NCBI GenBank assembly: GCA_007570785.1
Contig: ML664174.1
Span: forward strand, 5,762,828-5,826,827
DNA from: Antilocapra americana
Taxonomy: Eukaryota; Chordata; Mammalia; Artiodactyla; Antilocapridae
Length of the DNA: 64,000 nucleotides
Direction of reading: 5' to 3'
Shown here: piece after piece, positions 22,555-33,370 of the stretch
How positions within the stretch are numbered: position 1 is the stretch's first letter
How the letters are laid out: every line of letters starts with the position of its first letter
Program-made: the position numbers and the translations under genes
The notes under the pieces: generated by a model
Database searches by the model: none
Told to the model about the DNA's origin: nothing
The model's input: only the letters and a program-made list of their open reading frames with translations

Positions 22555-22755
22555 TGAGTTGCTTGGTCATGTCCAACTTTTTGTGACCCCATGGACCGTC
22601 ACCTGCCAGGTTCCTCTGTCCATGGGATTTCCCAGGCAAGAATATTGGAGTGGATAGCCATTCCCTTCTTTGGGGGATCTTCCCACCCCAGGGACCAAAC
22701 CCAGGTCTCCTGTGTTGCAGGCAGATTCTTTATCTGAGTTACCACGGAAGTCCAA
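22555..22755 (-). mobile_element. Bov-tA SINE
   Basis: The reverse complement of the Bov-A body with the tRNA-like head ends at GGACTTCCGTGGTAAC on the minus strand. Confidence 0.9.
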
Positions 22756-22994
22756 ATACAGTCCCCAATTCCCCTTCCCTGTTCCTCAACAAGAGAAATC
22801 TCAGCCCACATAGCTCTCTCCTTCTCCTGACAGAGTACAGCGAGGGTCTCAGCGCTCTGGTCTTCGCTCCCCTCAGCCTCCCCAGTAGTGGCTGGTGCCC
22901 AGTGGAGTATCAGGAGCTTCAGAAACTGCATGTCAACAGGCACATCTTATCCTTGTGTCAATTTTACTGGCAAAGTTTTTTGGGGAGTTGTTGT

Positions 22995-24620
22995 TTTTGC
23001 TGTTGTTCAATTGCTCAGTTGTGTCCGACTCTTTGTGACCCCATGGACTGCAGCATGCCAGGCTTTCCTCTCCATCACCATCTCCTGGAGCTTGCTCAAA
23101 CTTATGTCCACTGAATCGGTGATGCAATCCAACCATCTCATCCTCTGTCATCCCCTTTTCCTTCTGCCTTCAATCTTTCCCAGCATCAGGGTCTTTTCTA
23201 ATGAATCAGCTCTTTGCATTAGGTGGTCAAAGTACTGGGGCTTCAGCTTCAGAATCAGTCCTTTCAATGATTATTCAGGATTGATTTCCTTTAGGATTGA
23301 CTGGTTTGATCTTGAAGTCCAAGGAACTCTCCAGGGCCTTCTCCAAAGTTCCAAAGCATCACAGTTCCAAAGCATCAATTCTTTGGTGCTCTGCCTTCTT
23401 TATGGTCCAACTGTCACATCCATACATGACTACTGGAAATATCACAGCTTTGACAATGTGGACCTTTGTTGATAAAGTAATGTCTCTGCTTTTTAATATG
23501 CTGTATAGGTTTGTCATAGCTTTTCTTCCAAGGAGCAAGCGTCTTTTAATTCCATGGTTGCAGTCACCATCTGCAGTGATTTTGGAGCCCAAGAAAATAA
23601 AGTCTGTCACTGTATCTATTGTTTCCCCAGCTATTTACCATGAAGTGATGGGACCAGATGCCATGATCTTAGTGTTTTGAACGTTGAGTTTTAAGCCAAC
23701 TTTTCCACTCTCCTCTTTCATTTTCATCAAGATTCCTCACAATTTCATTACAATTCCTCTTTGCTTTCTGCCATAAGGGTGGTGTCATCTGCATATCTGA
23801 AATTATTGATATTTCTCCCAGCAATCTTGATTCCAGCTTGTGTGTCATCCAGCCCATCATTTTACATGATGTACTCTGCATATAAGTTAAGCAGGGTGAC
23901 AATATACAGCCTGATGTACTCCTTTCCCAATTCAGAACCAATCCATTGTCCCACGCCCAGTTCTAGCTGTTGCTTCTTGACCTGCATACAGGCTTCACAG
24001 GAGGCAGGTCAGGTGGTCTGGTACTCCCATCTCTTGAAGAATTTTCCACAGTTTTCTGTGATCCTCACAGTCAAAGGCTTTAGCATAGTCAATGAAGCAG
24101 AAAGTAGATGTTTTTCTGGAATTCTCTTTCCTTTTCTATGATCCAGTGGATGTTGGCAATTTGATCTCTGGTTCCCCTGCCTTTTCTAAATCCAGCTTGA
24201 ACGTATGGAAGTTCTCAATTCATGTACTGTTGAAGCCTAGCTTGGAGAATTTTGAGCATTACTTTGCTAGCATGTGAGATGAGTGCAATTGTGCGGTAGT
24301 TTGAGCATTTTTTGGCATTGCCTTTCTTTGGGATGGGAATGAAAATAGCCATTTTTCCAGTCCTGTGGCCACTGCTGAATTTTCCAAATTTGCGGTGTAT
24401 TGAGTGCAGCATGTTTCACAGCATCATCTTTTAGGATTTGAAATAGTCCAGCTGGAATTCCATCACCTCCACTAGCTTTGTTCATAGTGATGCTTCCCAA
24501 AGCCCACTTGCCTTTGCATTCCAGGAAATCTGGCTCTAGGTGAGTGATCACACCATCATGGTTATCTGGGTCATGAAGATCTTTTTTGTATAATTCTTCA
24601 GCATATTCTTGTCACCTCTT
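22995..24620 (-). mobile_element. BovB LINE, 1.6-kb 5'-truncated copy with a YADD box
   Basis: This is the longest BovB in the window, spanning the reverse transcriptase region to the 3' tail. On the minus strand, 23784-23795 encodes the catalytic Y-A-D-D. The N-terminal RT segment (NKASGGDGIPAGLFQILKDD) lies near 24465, and the post-RT segment (MYGCDSWTIKKAEHQRIDAL) near 23380. Frameshifts and stops separate these pieces, so the copy is dead. Confidence 0.95.
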
Positions 24621-25129
24621 AGAAAATATATTTGAGGACTAGTGTTTTTATCTTTCAAATTAATGTGAAGAAATTCTTGCTTGCAGTAGCTATTTCCAGA
24701 GACAGCCTTGGATCTAGAGATGGCTCAGTCTCCTTGGCAGGCTGTGGCCAATTATTGTGGAAATTTAACCCCGTTATCTGAGAGACTCATCACGGTACCT
24801 ACCTTATGCCCCAGGACAATGTACCATGCTGTTGTTTTTCTCACAAACAGCATATCATTAGGTAACTTTTCTCATCTTTAAGTCTTGTCTACCCTGATAG
24901 GTTACACCCTTCTTGAAGCTCTTGTAATAACAGCAACTGCCTACTGTGTGCCAGGAATAGGGCTGGGAGGAGGGTGAGGTAAGTGAGACACTTAGCATAC
25001 ACAATTTAAGGCACTCCCCACTGCTGACCCTGCACTAGGGCAGCCCTGAAAGAGAGCACCTTATTGAATTTTGTACTGTAGGTTCTCATCACAGGTTGAA
25101 TTTTGCCTCACCCTGGATCTGCCCTGGCT
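24621..25129. other. Intergenic sequence, possible MIR piece
   Basis: About 24925-24970 has a MIR-like TGTGTGCCAGGAATAGGGCTG. The rest is not recognised. Confidence 0.4.
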
Positions 25130-25275
25130 AGATTTTTTTATATACATTTTCTCATGCAATCTTCATGACAGCTTCATTTTATAATTGGGGAAAATCTGAA
25201 GCACATGATGGTTAAGAAACTTGCCCAAGGCCCTGCAGCTGCTTTTAGCACACCAGTGGTTGACGCTGACCTTTC
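25130..25275 (-). mobile_element. MIR SINE
   Basis: The reverse core is TTTTATAATTGGGGAAAATC, TTAAGAAACTTGCCCAAGG, CCTGCAGCTGC. Confidence 0.75.
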
Positions 25276-25642
25276 CTCCTTTGGTTTAACAACAGCCCTG
25301 AGAAGTAATCGGTCATTGTAGAAGCACGGTTCATGACAGCTGATTGCTAAGTTTCCAGGAATTCTGAGAGTCAGTCGTTCAACACAGCCATTATTAGATA
25401 GTAAATTCTACAAACTTGTAATTAAGAAATTATATTAATAGTGAATATAATAAATGCCCCCACTTCATCACTTCCTAATTCTGATTCCACAGGATTGAGA
25501 TGGAATCCTCCTGGTGTTGTCACTTGCCAGCTGTGTCGCTTGGCCACGTGGTGAGAGCTGTGAGGAATGCGGGGCCTTGTGAAGAGTGGAGGATTTGGAA
25601 CCAGGGCCTCTTGATTCAGGTCCCAGCTTCACTCTTATTATC

Positions 25643-25778
25643 TAAACAGATACTACCCTCACTGTCAGTTTTCCCATCTGTAAATTGGGAGCAACTCCTA
25701 CTGGTGTCAGCTCTCTCCCCGGCAAATTTGGAGCAAGTTACAGATGGGAAGACTGACACTGAGAGTAGTGTCTGTTTA
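25643..25778. repeat. Inverted repeat: 41-bp arms, 54-bp spacer
   Basis: The left arm is 25643-25683 and the right arm 25738-25778. The right arm's reverse complement matches the left at 37 of 41 positions by hand alignment. Both arms contain MIR-like TTCCCATCTGTAA, but the match extends over the flanking AAACAGA(T/C)ACTAC segment that MIR does not specify. A transcript would fold into a long hairpin. Confidence 0.85.
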
Positions 25779-25789
25779 TCTCTCGCATG

Positions 25790-25985
25790 CTTTTGAACGT
25801 TTGCTGAATGCTCTCTATTTGCCAAGCATTGTTCTAAGCCCCTGGATTATATTTTTGTATTAATGTTCCAGTAACCTGAGATAACTATCGCTCTCCCGTT
25901 TTCAGATGGAGAAATAGCCTCAGCACAATGGAATACCTTTCCCAAGGTCACACAGCTGGTAGGTGGTGATGGGAGGAGTCCGTCT
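25790..25985 (-). mobile_element. MIR SINE
   Basis: The reverse-strand MIR shows CTATTTGCCAAGCATTGTTC, GTTTTCAGATGGAGAAATAG and CCCAAGGTCACACAGCTGG. Confidence 0.85.
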
Positions 25986-27183
25986 CAGGCAGTCCCTGGT
26001 ACCTAGGAGGTGCTCAATAGCTATTCATTGATCTGAACAGGCAGGGGAAGAATCCAGACCCTGCACCCAAACTTGCTCATGCTCCCTGTGAAAGGGTAAG
26101 GCAGAGGGAACTGCTGTATTGGAGTGAAAACCCCTTCTCTGCAGGATGGGAAGAGGTCAGCTCCTCCCTGTGCCAGCCGGAAGCCACCTCTTCCGGGCAT
26201 TCTCCAGGGCGGATACATTGTAGGAAACAGCCATGAGGCCACAAGGAAGAAAAACACCCGCTTCCCATGCTCCCAGCATGGTGATGGAAAGCTCCGGGTT
26301 TGAGCTCCAGACCTCCTCCCGGGGCCCAGAAGAAGCAGGCTTCCTACTGGGGTGATGCTGTAGCTGTATCCCACAGGCCTGGAAGGGCTGGATGAGAGAG
26401 GCTGTTGCTTTGAGGCTGAGGTGGCAGTGGGCCTGCAAGAGAGAGCTTGGTTTTGGGCACCAGAAGAGCGTGGACTTGAATCTTGCCTCTGCTTCTTACA
26501 AGTTGGATGTTTTCCATCTCTAAAATGGGAGAATACCCATCTTATGGACGCTTAACGAATTGTGGTTTAAAAATCAAGAAGACTGTATATGAAGCATATG
26601 AGACTAACCCGGCAGAAGGAATGGAACACATGTTAAGTGAATGAATGCCAGTAATAGCTGTGTGCCAGGCACTGTGCTGGGCAAGGAGGATTCCAACAGG
26701 GGTGGGTAAGAGCCCTATTTCCAGGACTCGGTGCAGAAACAGAGAAATGAACCAAGAGAGGAGGTGATGGAGGACACGTACAGTGGTACCCAGGTGGGGA
26801 AGGAGAGGGGAACATGGGATGGACCCTAACTTTCCCTGCATAGGTGCTTGCTGAACAAGTAACTGCTGAGACCTGCTACGTGCCTGTGGGTATGACAGGC
26901 AATGCAGCAGTGCATATGAACCAGAAACAACCCAATCCCTCTCAGAAACGAGACTAATAGGCATGAAAAGGTAAATGACAATATAAGCACACAAGTCTTA
27001 GAGACCGAGGTACAAGAAATCATAAAGAATTCTTGGCCCTTGTCCACTTAGAGGAACAGACGGCAGTGAGGATCACTTGTTCAGATTTGCAGGTGAGGGG
27101 CTTCTGGGAAAGCCTAAGCTCTTCTCCACTTCCTCCAGGTGGAGGATGGAGGAGGGGCCTGGGCCAAGTTTGCCTTCTGCTGC
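25986..27183. other. Intergenic sequence with MIR and L2-like remnants
   Basis: A MIR+ remnant lies at about 26450-26570 (TTGAATCTTGCCTCTGC, TTTCCATCTCTAAAATGGG). Positions 26640-26760 and 26835-27050 resemble an old LINE2-type 3' region (GTGCCAGGCACTGTGCTGGG). No exon is recognised. Confidence 0.45.
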
Positions 27184-27193
27184 CATAAAGATG

Positions 27194-27395
27194 GTAAAGA
27201 ACCCACCTGCCAGTGCAGTTAAATGGAAAGAGACGTGGGATTGATTCCTGGATCAGGAAGATCCTCTGCAGGAGATCTCAGTAACCCACTCCAGTGTTCT
27301 TGCCCAGAGAATCCCAGGGATGGCAGAGCCTGGTGGGCTGCTGTCTATGGGGTCGCACAGAGTCGGACACGACCAAAGCGACTTAGCAGCAGCAG
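27194..27395 (+). mobile_element. Bov-tA SINE, head-truncated, with target-site duplication
   Basis: The copy begins within the tRNA head (GTAAAGAACCCACCTGCC) and ends AGCGACTTAGCAGCAG. The 10-bp repeat CATAAAGATG flanks it (27184-27193 and 27396-27405). Confidence 0.93.
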
Positions 27396-27405
27396 CATAA
27401 AGATG

Positions 27406-28111
27406 TTCTGTGTTTTCCCGTTGTTCCCCTGGTCCCCGCTGCAGCCAGGCTGTGTCTCTGTATCCACTGGTTGGGCCCAGAGCTGCAGCACTGCCAGACC
27501 TGTCTCTGTGGGACCCCAAAGCCAGGCTGGGTGTCCCCATTCATGTCTTCCTGGCCTGCTGGGGACCTGGACGGGAGGGAGTGTAGGACCTCAGAGAAAA
27601 AAGGAGGCACTTAAATGCTTCGAGGGGTGAGAGGTCGGGCCAGGAGTTGGTCCTCTGTCACAGAGCTATCCCATCCTCTGCTGGCTCCTCTTACGCAACT
27701 CCTAGGTAGAGTCAGGTCAAACTCCCTGGTTTAGGAAACACTTTTGGGCAGAGTTTGGAGGTGGTGTGAGGCTGGCAGATCAGAAAATGAGGTGTCCCAA
27801 ACTCCCCAGCCCTGGCCCTGGCCCCGTGAAGCCCCAGCCGAAGGGGTCTTCTTGCTTTCTCAGAGATGCGGGGTGCCTTCCTGGGTCTCCCCTCCCCTTC
27901 CTTTGTATGACGTGTTGCTCCTCACAGCACGTTGTCTGCTGTGATAGTGCTGGTGTTTGCAGACAGTCTCTCGGCAGGTGTGCCCTTATGTTTCACCAAG
28001 AGGCACCTCTTCTCCCTACCCAGTAACAACAAATCCACAATAAACAACCAAAAAGGCAGCATGAGGCTCTCCCACTCAACAACCTTCTACAGCCACATGA
28101 CATTAAAAAGG
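27406..28111. other. Unique GC-rich intergenic sequence
   Basis: No repeat or exon is recognised. Confidence 0.45.
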
Positions 28112-28330
28112 GTCATTATTGTTTAGTTGCTAAGTCGTGTCTGACTCTTTGCAACCCCATGGACTGTAGCCCGCCAGGCTCCTCTAGCCATAATCCAGAT
28201 TTGCCAGGCAAGAATATTAGAGTGAGTTGCCATTTCCTTTTTCAGGGGATTTTCCTCACCCTGGGACCGAACTCATGTCTCCTGTATTGGCAGGTGAATT
28301 CTTTACTACTGAGCCACCTGGGAGGCCCAG
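28112..28330 (-). mobile_element. Bov-tA SINE
   Basis: The reverse complement of a complete Bov-tA, with the head at the right edge (minus strand GGGCCTCCCAGGTGGCTCAG). Confidence 0.92.
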
Positions 28331-28459
28331 GCGTGTGTTTCTTCACATGCGTTTTGATGTTACGGATCCCATTACTCTTGGAGAAGGTGACTCTTTGGAA
28401 GAAACTGTCTGAACCCCTCTCTGCTTCTCATGTTGGGGATGGGAAGGTAGCAGAGATTG

Positions 28460-28670
28460 ATTGATTAAAAGTGTGAGCTCTGAAGTTGGAAAGCCTGGGG
28501 CTCAACCCTAACTTTGCCCTCTGGCCCCTAGCATAGGTTTGGGGAAGGCAATTGATGTCTTTGGGCCTCAATATCCTCAGCTGTGAGATGGGGATAGTAA
28601 TAGTCATGCACTATTATGACCTCATGAAGGGGGTATGCAGATTACAAGAGGTCACGTGGTAGTCGTGGGA
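28460..28670 (+). mobile_element. MIR SINE
   Basis: GTGTGAGCTCTGAAGTTGG, GGGCCTCAATATCCTCAGC and GAGATGGGGATAGTAATAG are in MIR order. Confidence 0.75.
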
Positions 28671-31382
28671 CCCTGGGGCAGGGATTTGTTTGGGGGCTTC
28701 TGGCCACTTCTTTCTGTGTGACTCTGGGCAGATCAGCAAACCTTCTAGGGTTTGCTTATGTCTATGCTTGGAGTTACACACCTGATCCATTTTAAAAGGG
28801 TTGCCATCAGTTGGGGACAGATCAGTGGGATCTCAGCATGGTGAAGAGCCCATGATCTGTGCTTCATAAACATTGATTATTGTGTTGGCCATGGTGGGGA
28901 GGGGGGTGGATGGGGAAAGAATAGGAGCACAACATCCTTTCCCATCTGGCTCTTCCTTTGCCCACATCCAGCCACAAAAGAAGGCTCATTTCATAGCCTC
29001 ATCAGTTTGGAAGCATAAACTTCCCTTTTGGGAAGAGGACTGTGAGGCCTTGTCCTCCCCAAACCTGGCCACGCCTTCCTTCTTAATCATCCTCACTACC
29101 TGAGAACACCTGGGAATCTCTTGTCCCCTGCAGGTCCCCAAATACCTCCCGCCCCCTTGTTAGAATGGTGGCTAATTAAGTGTCTGTCAATCATGGAAAC
29201 CAGAGGTCAGGTGACTGGTGAGGGCTGCTCCCTCAATCCTGTCCTCCAGGTCTAACTGGGTTGGTTTCCCCAGCTCTCAGCGACATCCATGCTACTCCTC
29301 TGCCCGTCTTCCCATCCACTGGTCAGGTGGTCGTACTGAGGCTGGCCACCAGCTGTTCTTCATCTCCTGGGGATTAGCAGGGAGTTTTGGCCGCAGTGGA
29401 CAGCTGTGTCTGAGAGAGGTCAAAGGGAAAATGGTGCACCAGACCGTGGGGCGGCAGTGAACCTCCAGCCCTGGAGGTCCTTTACAGACAGGATAGAGTT
29501 TCATCACACTGGAACATGCTAGGGCAGCAAGGCCCACCAAGTCCTCTCCACCTGGATGAAATTCACCTTCCATGCAGGACTGGACCCTGCTTCTGAGCTC
29601 CATAGGACCCCAGAGAACTCTAGGACCTACAAAGAACATAGGGCACCACTCATGGCCTTGATTCTCTTGAATGAATGTCTGTCTCCAGGTACATGTTTAT
29701 TTCTTTAACTCCCTTGAAGACAAGGCCCAGGTCCCATTGATGTCCACACATCACTTACCGTAGTGCTGTGTGCTTATGAAGCGTCTACTGAAGGCTGATG
29801 GTTTGTAGGTAGCTGAGCTACATAGGAGAGCAGAGCTTCAGAGGACGGCTTATGGGACTGGTAGGCTTTAATGCTTAGTTCGGAGGTGCTGCCTAAGAAA
29901 GGTGGGCTCCACAGTGGGGGCAAGGCAATGGGGCTCTGAGCTGGAATAATCAGAGACTGCAGTCACCAGGGAAGAAAGGTCTGGGGTGGAAAGAGGCACT
30001 GGGACAAGAAAGACACCGGACTTACTCAGGGCTTTGTTGAGAACCATCCCAGGAATCTGCCATGTAGCCCTTCTCTTTTGTCAGTGTGGCCTTCAGACCA
30101 CAGACCACCACCTTCAGACCAGGTAGGCCTCTGTTCACCTCCAGCCTGGATGGAACGGGGTGCGAGGGAAATGGAATGACATGTCGCTTCGGGAGAGATG
30201 GGGATGCTGGTGGATGGAGCCAAAAAATGAGACCACTGGTGAGGAGGGGGATGGGAAGACAAGTCACTCAAAATGCTATGAAACACAGAGCTTCCTGTAA
30301 GCCTGGGGATATGACCAGACTCCATGTCCTTAAGGAGAAATTGAGCCCTGAGGTTGACAGAACCTGGGCTGACCTCCGGGGCAAAGGAGAGAGTGAATAA
30401 TAGTAAAAATAATAATACCAACACCACCACCAGCCACGGCTATACCTTACATTTTTATGATGTTCTGTAGTGTACAAAGGGTTTTCACATCTATTAGCTC
30501 ATAAACTGGGAGAGGATTGAGGAATTCAGTTGCCTCCACCCCATGTACTCCCAGGAGGGCCTTAACCCTGACCCTCCCATCCCTCTCCTCCCTGTTTCTG
30601 GGACTGAGAACTTGTACAGGATGTGCTGCCATGCTCAGCTTTCATGTAGGGTGAGAGGAGGGATTATGGCTCTGGGAGGGTGCTCCTTCCTGCAACCCCT
30701 CTTCATCTCTGTTAATTCTGTTTCCCTCTTCTTCTCAGACATGTACCCCTACCTGGCATATCTGGGCTCCCCTCTTCCTGTGTCTCCCAGAAGGGAGAAA
30801 CTCTAGGCTAGGGGGGGAATCAGAGCTCCTGATTGACATCACAATAACCCCTGTTTATTTCCACACCTGTCTCATCTTCCAGGTTTGCCCATGGCTTTCC
30901 TTCTTGTTCTGCCAATGGCTCTGCAGGTCCATCAGCCATGCGAGGCAGAGGTCAATATTATTTCCCATACTGACTCAGGTCTCAGTCTCCTTCCTGCCAA
31001 ATGGCACAGATCTCAGGCAATCCTGGCCTGGATAAATGCTTCAATATTTCCCCATAAGCACACTAGTCTTTCCAACTTGAGCAGTCTAGTTTTGGAAATG
31101 TCCCCCAATACCTGCAGGCTGCCCCAGACCGGCCAGGGAAGTAAGAGAGTCAGAAGAACGGTGTAAAGAATCCCAGAAGACAAACAGTTTTGACAAAGAA
31201 ACTGGGATATGCGCTAAAGAACAAGAACGGTTGGTCACGGGAAAATGGCTTCTCTGATAGAGATGGGACCGAGTGGGCCAACAGGAACACTCTCAAAGAA
31301 GAGGGTACTGTGAGGAAAGGTTGATGGAGCACAGATGTGCAGATAAAACACAAGTGAATTTGATGTGTATGACTGAACTAAA
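28671..31382. other. Largest mostly unique block left of centre
   Basis: About 2.7 kb nearly free of young repeats. It contains an adjacent homeobox and PBX-MEIS motif pair (29171-29193) and a weak MIR-like remnant at about 30430-30510. No exon with convincing splice sites and codon use was found. Confidence 0.5.
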
Positions 31383-31935
31383 GAGACAGGTGTGGATATA
31401 TGTATATTTATATTAATTCAAAGTACAGTTGATTTATAATGTATTAATTTCTGCTGTACAGCAAAAAGTGATTCAGTTATACATATATACATATTCTTTT
31501 TCATATTCTTTTCCTTTATTTTTTATTACAGGATATTCAATATAGTTCCCTGTGCTATACAGTTGGACTTTGTTGTTTATCTATTTTATGGACAGTAGTT
31601 TGTATCTGCTAACCCTAAACTCCTAATTTATCCCTTGCCAACCCTACTTTTTCCTTTTGTTAACCATAAGTTTGTTTTCTATGGGTGTGAGGCTGTTTCT
31701 GTTTTGCAAATAAGTTCATTTGTATCATTTTTTAGATTCCACATATAAAGTGATATCATGCAATATTTGTCTTTCTCAGTTTGACTTCACTTAGCATGAT
31801 CATCTCTAGGTCCATCCGTGTTGCTGCAATGGCATTATTATTATTATTTTTTATGGCTGAGTAATATTCCATTATATGTAGGTACTATATCTTCTTTATC
31901 CATTCATCTGTCCACTTCGATATATTTTATAACCA
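31383..31935 (-). mobile_element. L1 3' end
   Basis: The reverse complement of ruminant L1 3' sequence: TACAGTTGATTTATAATGT, GATATTCAATATAGTTCCC, CTATGGGTGTGAGGCTGTTT and GGTCCATCCGTGTTGCTGC. It is 5'-truncated, about 550 bp. Confidence 0.92.
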
Positions 31936-32007
31936 GTGGAATCCCCTAGAATCAGGCTAGGATCTGTAAGTGTGAGTAAGATGGTTCTAGCTACTTAAAA
32001 ACTGCGA

Positions 32008-32122
32008 GGGAATTCCCTAGTGGTACAGTGGTTACGATGCTGTGCTTCCACTGCAGGGGTTGAGAGTTCAGTTCCTGGTTGGGGAAGTTACTGCATGCCA
32101 TGTGATGCAGCCAAAAAAAAGA
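32008..32122 (+). mobile_element. CHR-type tRNA-derived SINE, short form
   Basis: The head GGGAATTCCCTAGTGGTACA and CCTGGTTGGGGAAGTTACTG are followed by an A-rich tail. Confidence 0.85.
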
Positions 32123-32384
32123 GGAAGATTTCAACACAGATCTACCAAGACTTGACCTTTAGGGGCCACAAAAAGAAGGTATGGGGAGCTGTGAGTGAAT
32201 TAATTAAGCGTAATAAAAAGTCTTGAGGGGAGGCCTGTGTTGTACAGGGAAGAGGTGGTGAAGGGTCCTTGTGGCCTGTGGAGAATTTCATGTCGTCAGC
32301 TGAAATCAGTTGAGCATTTTCCCAATGAGAGTCAATGAGGAAAAAGAAAAAAACATCTAGTCAGCTCAACTGGGGACACAGCTA

Positions 32385-32745
32385 GTGTACAAAAATGAAG
32401 TCAGGGTGTGTGTGGTTATGCTGTGGTAACCACCACAGAATCTTGGTGACTCACAGTAACAAAGGCTGTTTTTCAGTTGTCCCACACATCTGTTGGGTCT
32501 TGGCTTTAGGGACGCTTAGTGGTTTTTACTCCTGGACTAAGGGAGGGACAGTGGGACTTCCTCACCTGGGGCACTGATGGTTTCATAGCGGAGGGAAGAG
32601 AGACTGACATGATGAACAACTTTCTGGTCCTCAAAACCCCAGTGACGGTTGTTATATCTGCTCATGTTTCATTGGCCAAAGCAAGTCCCATGGCCAAACC
32701 TAAACTCCCCTGGGAGAGGGAAGCGTAGTCCTCTAATGAGCAACA
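32385..32745 (+). mobile_element. Old interspersed repeat, related to 18396-18905
   Basis: It shares the GTCCCACACATCTGTTGGGT-type middle and the CATTGGCCAAAGCAAGTCCC, CATGGCCAAACC end block with the copy at 18.4 kb. The family is not assigned. Confidence 0.55.
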
Positions 32746-33149
32746 GTAAAGTCTTTCCCACAAAGCCTGCTTTGCTTTATATTCTTTGGGGGTCCAGCCT
32801 CACCAATTCTTGAGATGTGTAGACCCCTCAAAGTCCTGTTGTGGATAACTGCTGTCTTGGGATAGTGATATAAACCAGTCACAGGAACCTATGCCCCATG
32901 AGGTCTGATTTGTTTACTGTATCCCGAGGGCCAAGAACAGGCCCTTCAACAAGCATTTGTTGATGAATAAATTATAAATGGGTTTAAGATGCAATTTGAC
33001 CCTTTCTGCCTCAGCCAAGGAGTATCTGTGTCCCATGCTCCTATATCTCTGAGTATGGAGAACCTGTAGCTCTCTGACGAAACCACAGGAGCTAAGACTT
33101 CACTTCCTGAATTTGGATGCTGTTTTCAGCCCCTGTTTTGGTTTAGCCT
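32746..33149. other. Unique intergenic sequence
   Basis: Nothing recognisable. Confidence 0.45.
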
Positions 33150-33370
33150 AGGAGTCAGCAAGCTTTTTTTCTGTTGAGAGCAGATAGTAAATATTTCAGG
33201 CTTTGGAGGCCATATCACATGGTCTCTGTGACAACTACTCAACTGTAGAAGTGCAAAAGCAGCCAGAGACAGTGGTGATCAGTGGGTGTGGCTGTGTTCC
33301 AATAAAACTTTATTTGCAAAGATGATCTGTGGGCCAGAATAGGCTGATGGGTTGTAGTTTGCCTACTCCT
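33150..33370. mobile_element. MER-type DNA-transposon remnant (probably hAT-Charlie)
   Basis: It begins AGGAGTCAGCAAGC and ends with a near-inverted match (GTTTGCCTACTCCT). Internally it has GTAAATATTTCAGGCTTTGG and CAATAAAACTTTATTTGC. The terminal inverted symmetry supports a non-autonomous DNA transposon. Confidence 0.7.

Noticed and set aside
22888..23472. 194-codon plus-strand frame
   Set aside because: It is the antisense of BovB. The real coding remnants are on the minus strand.
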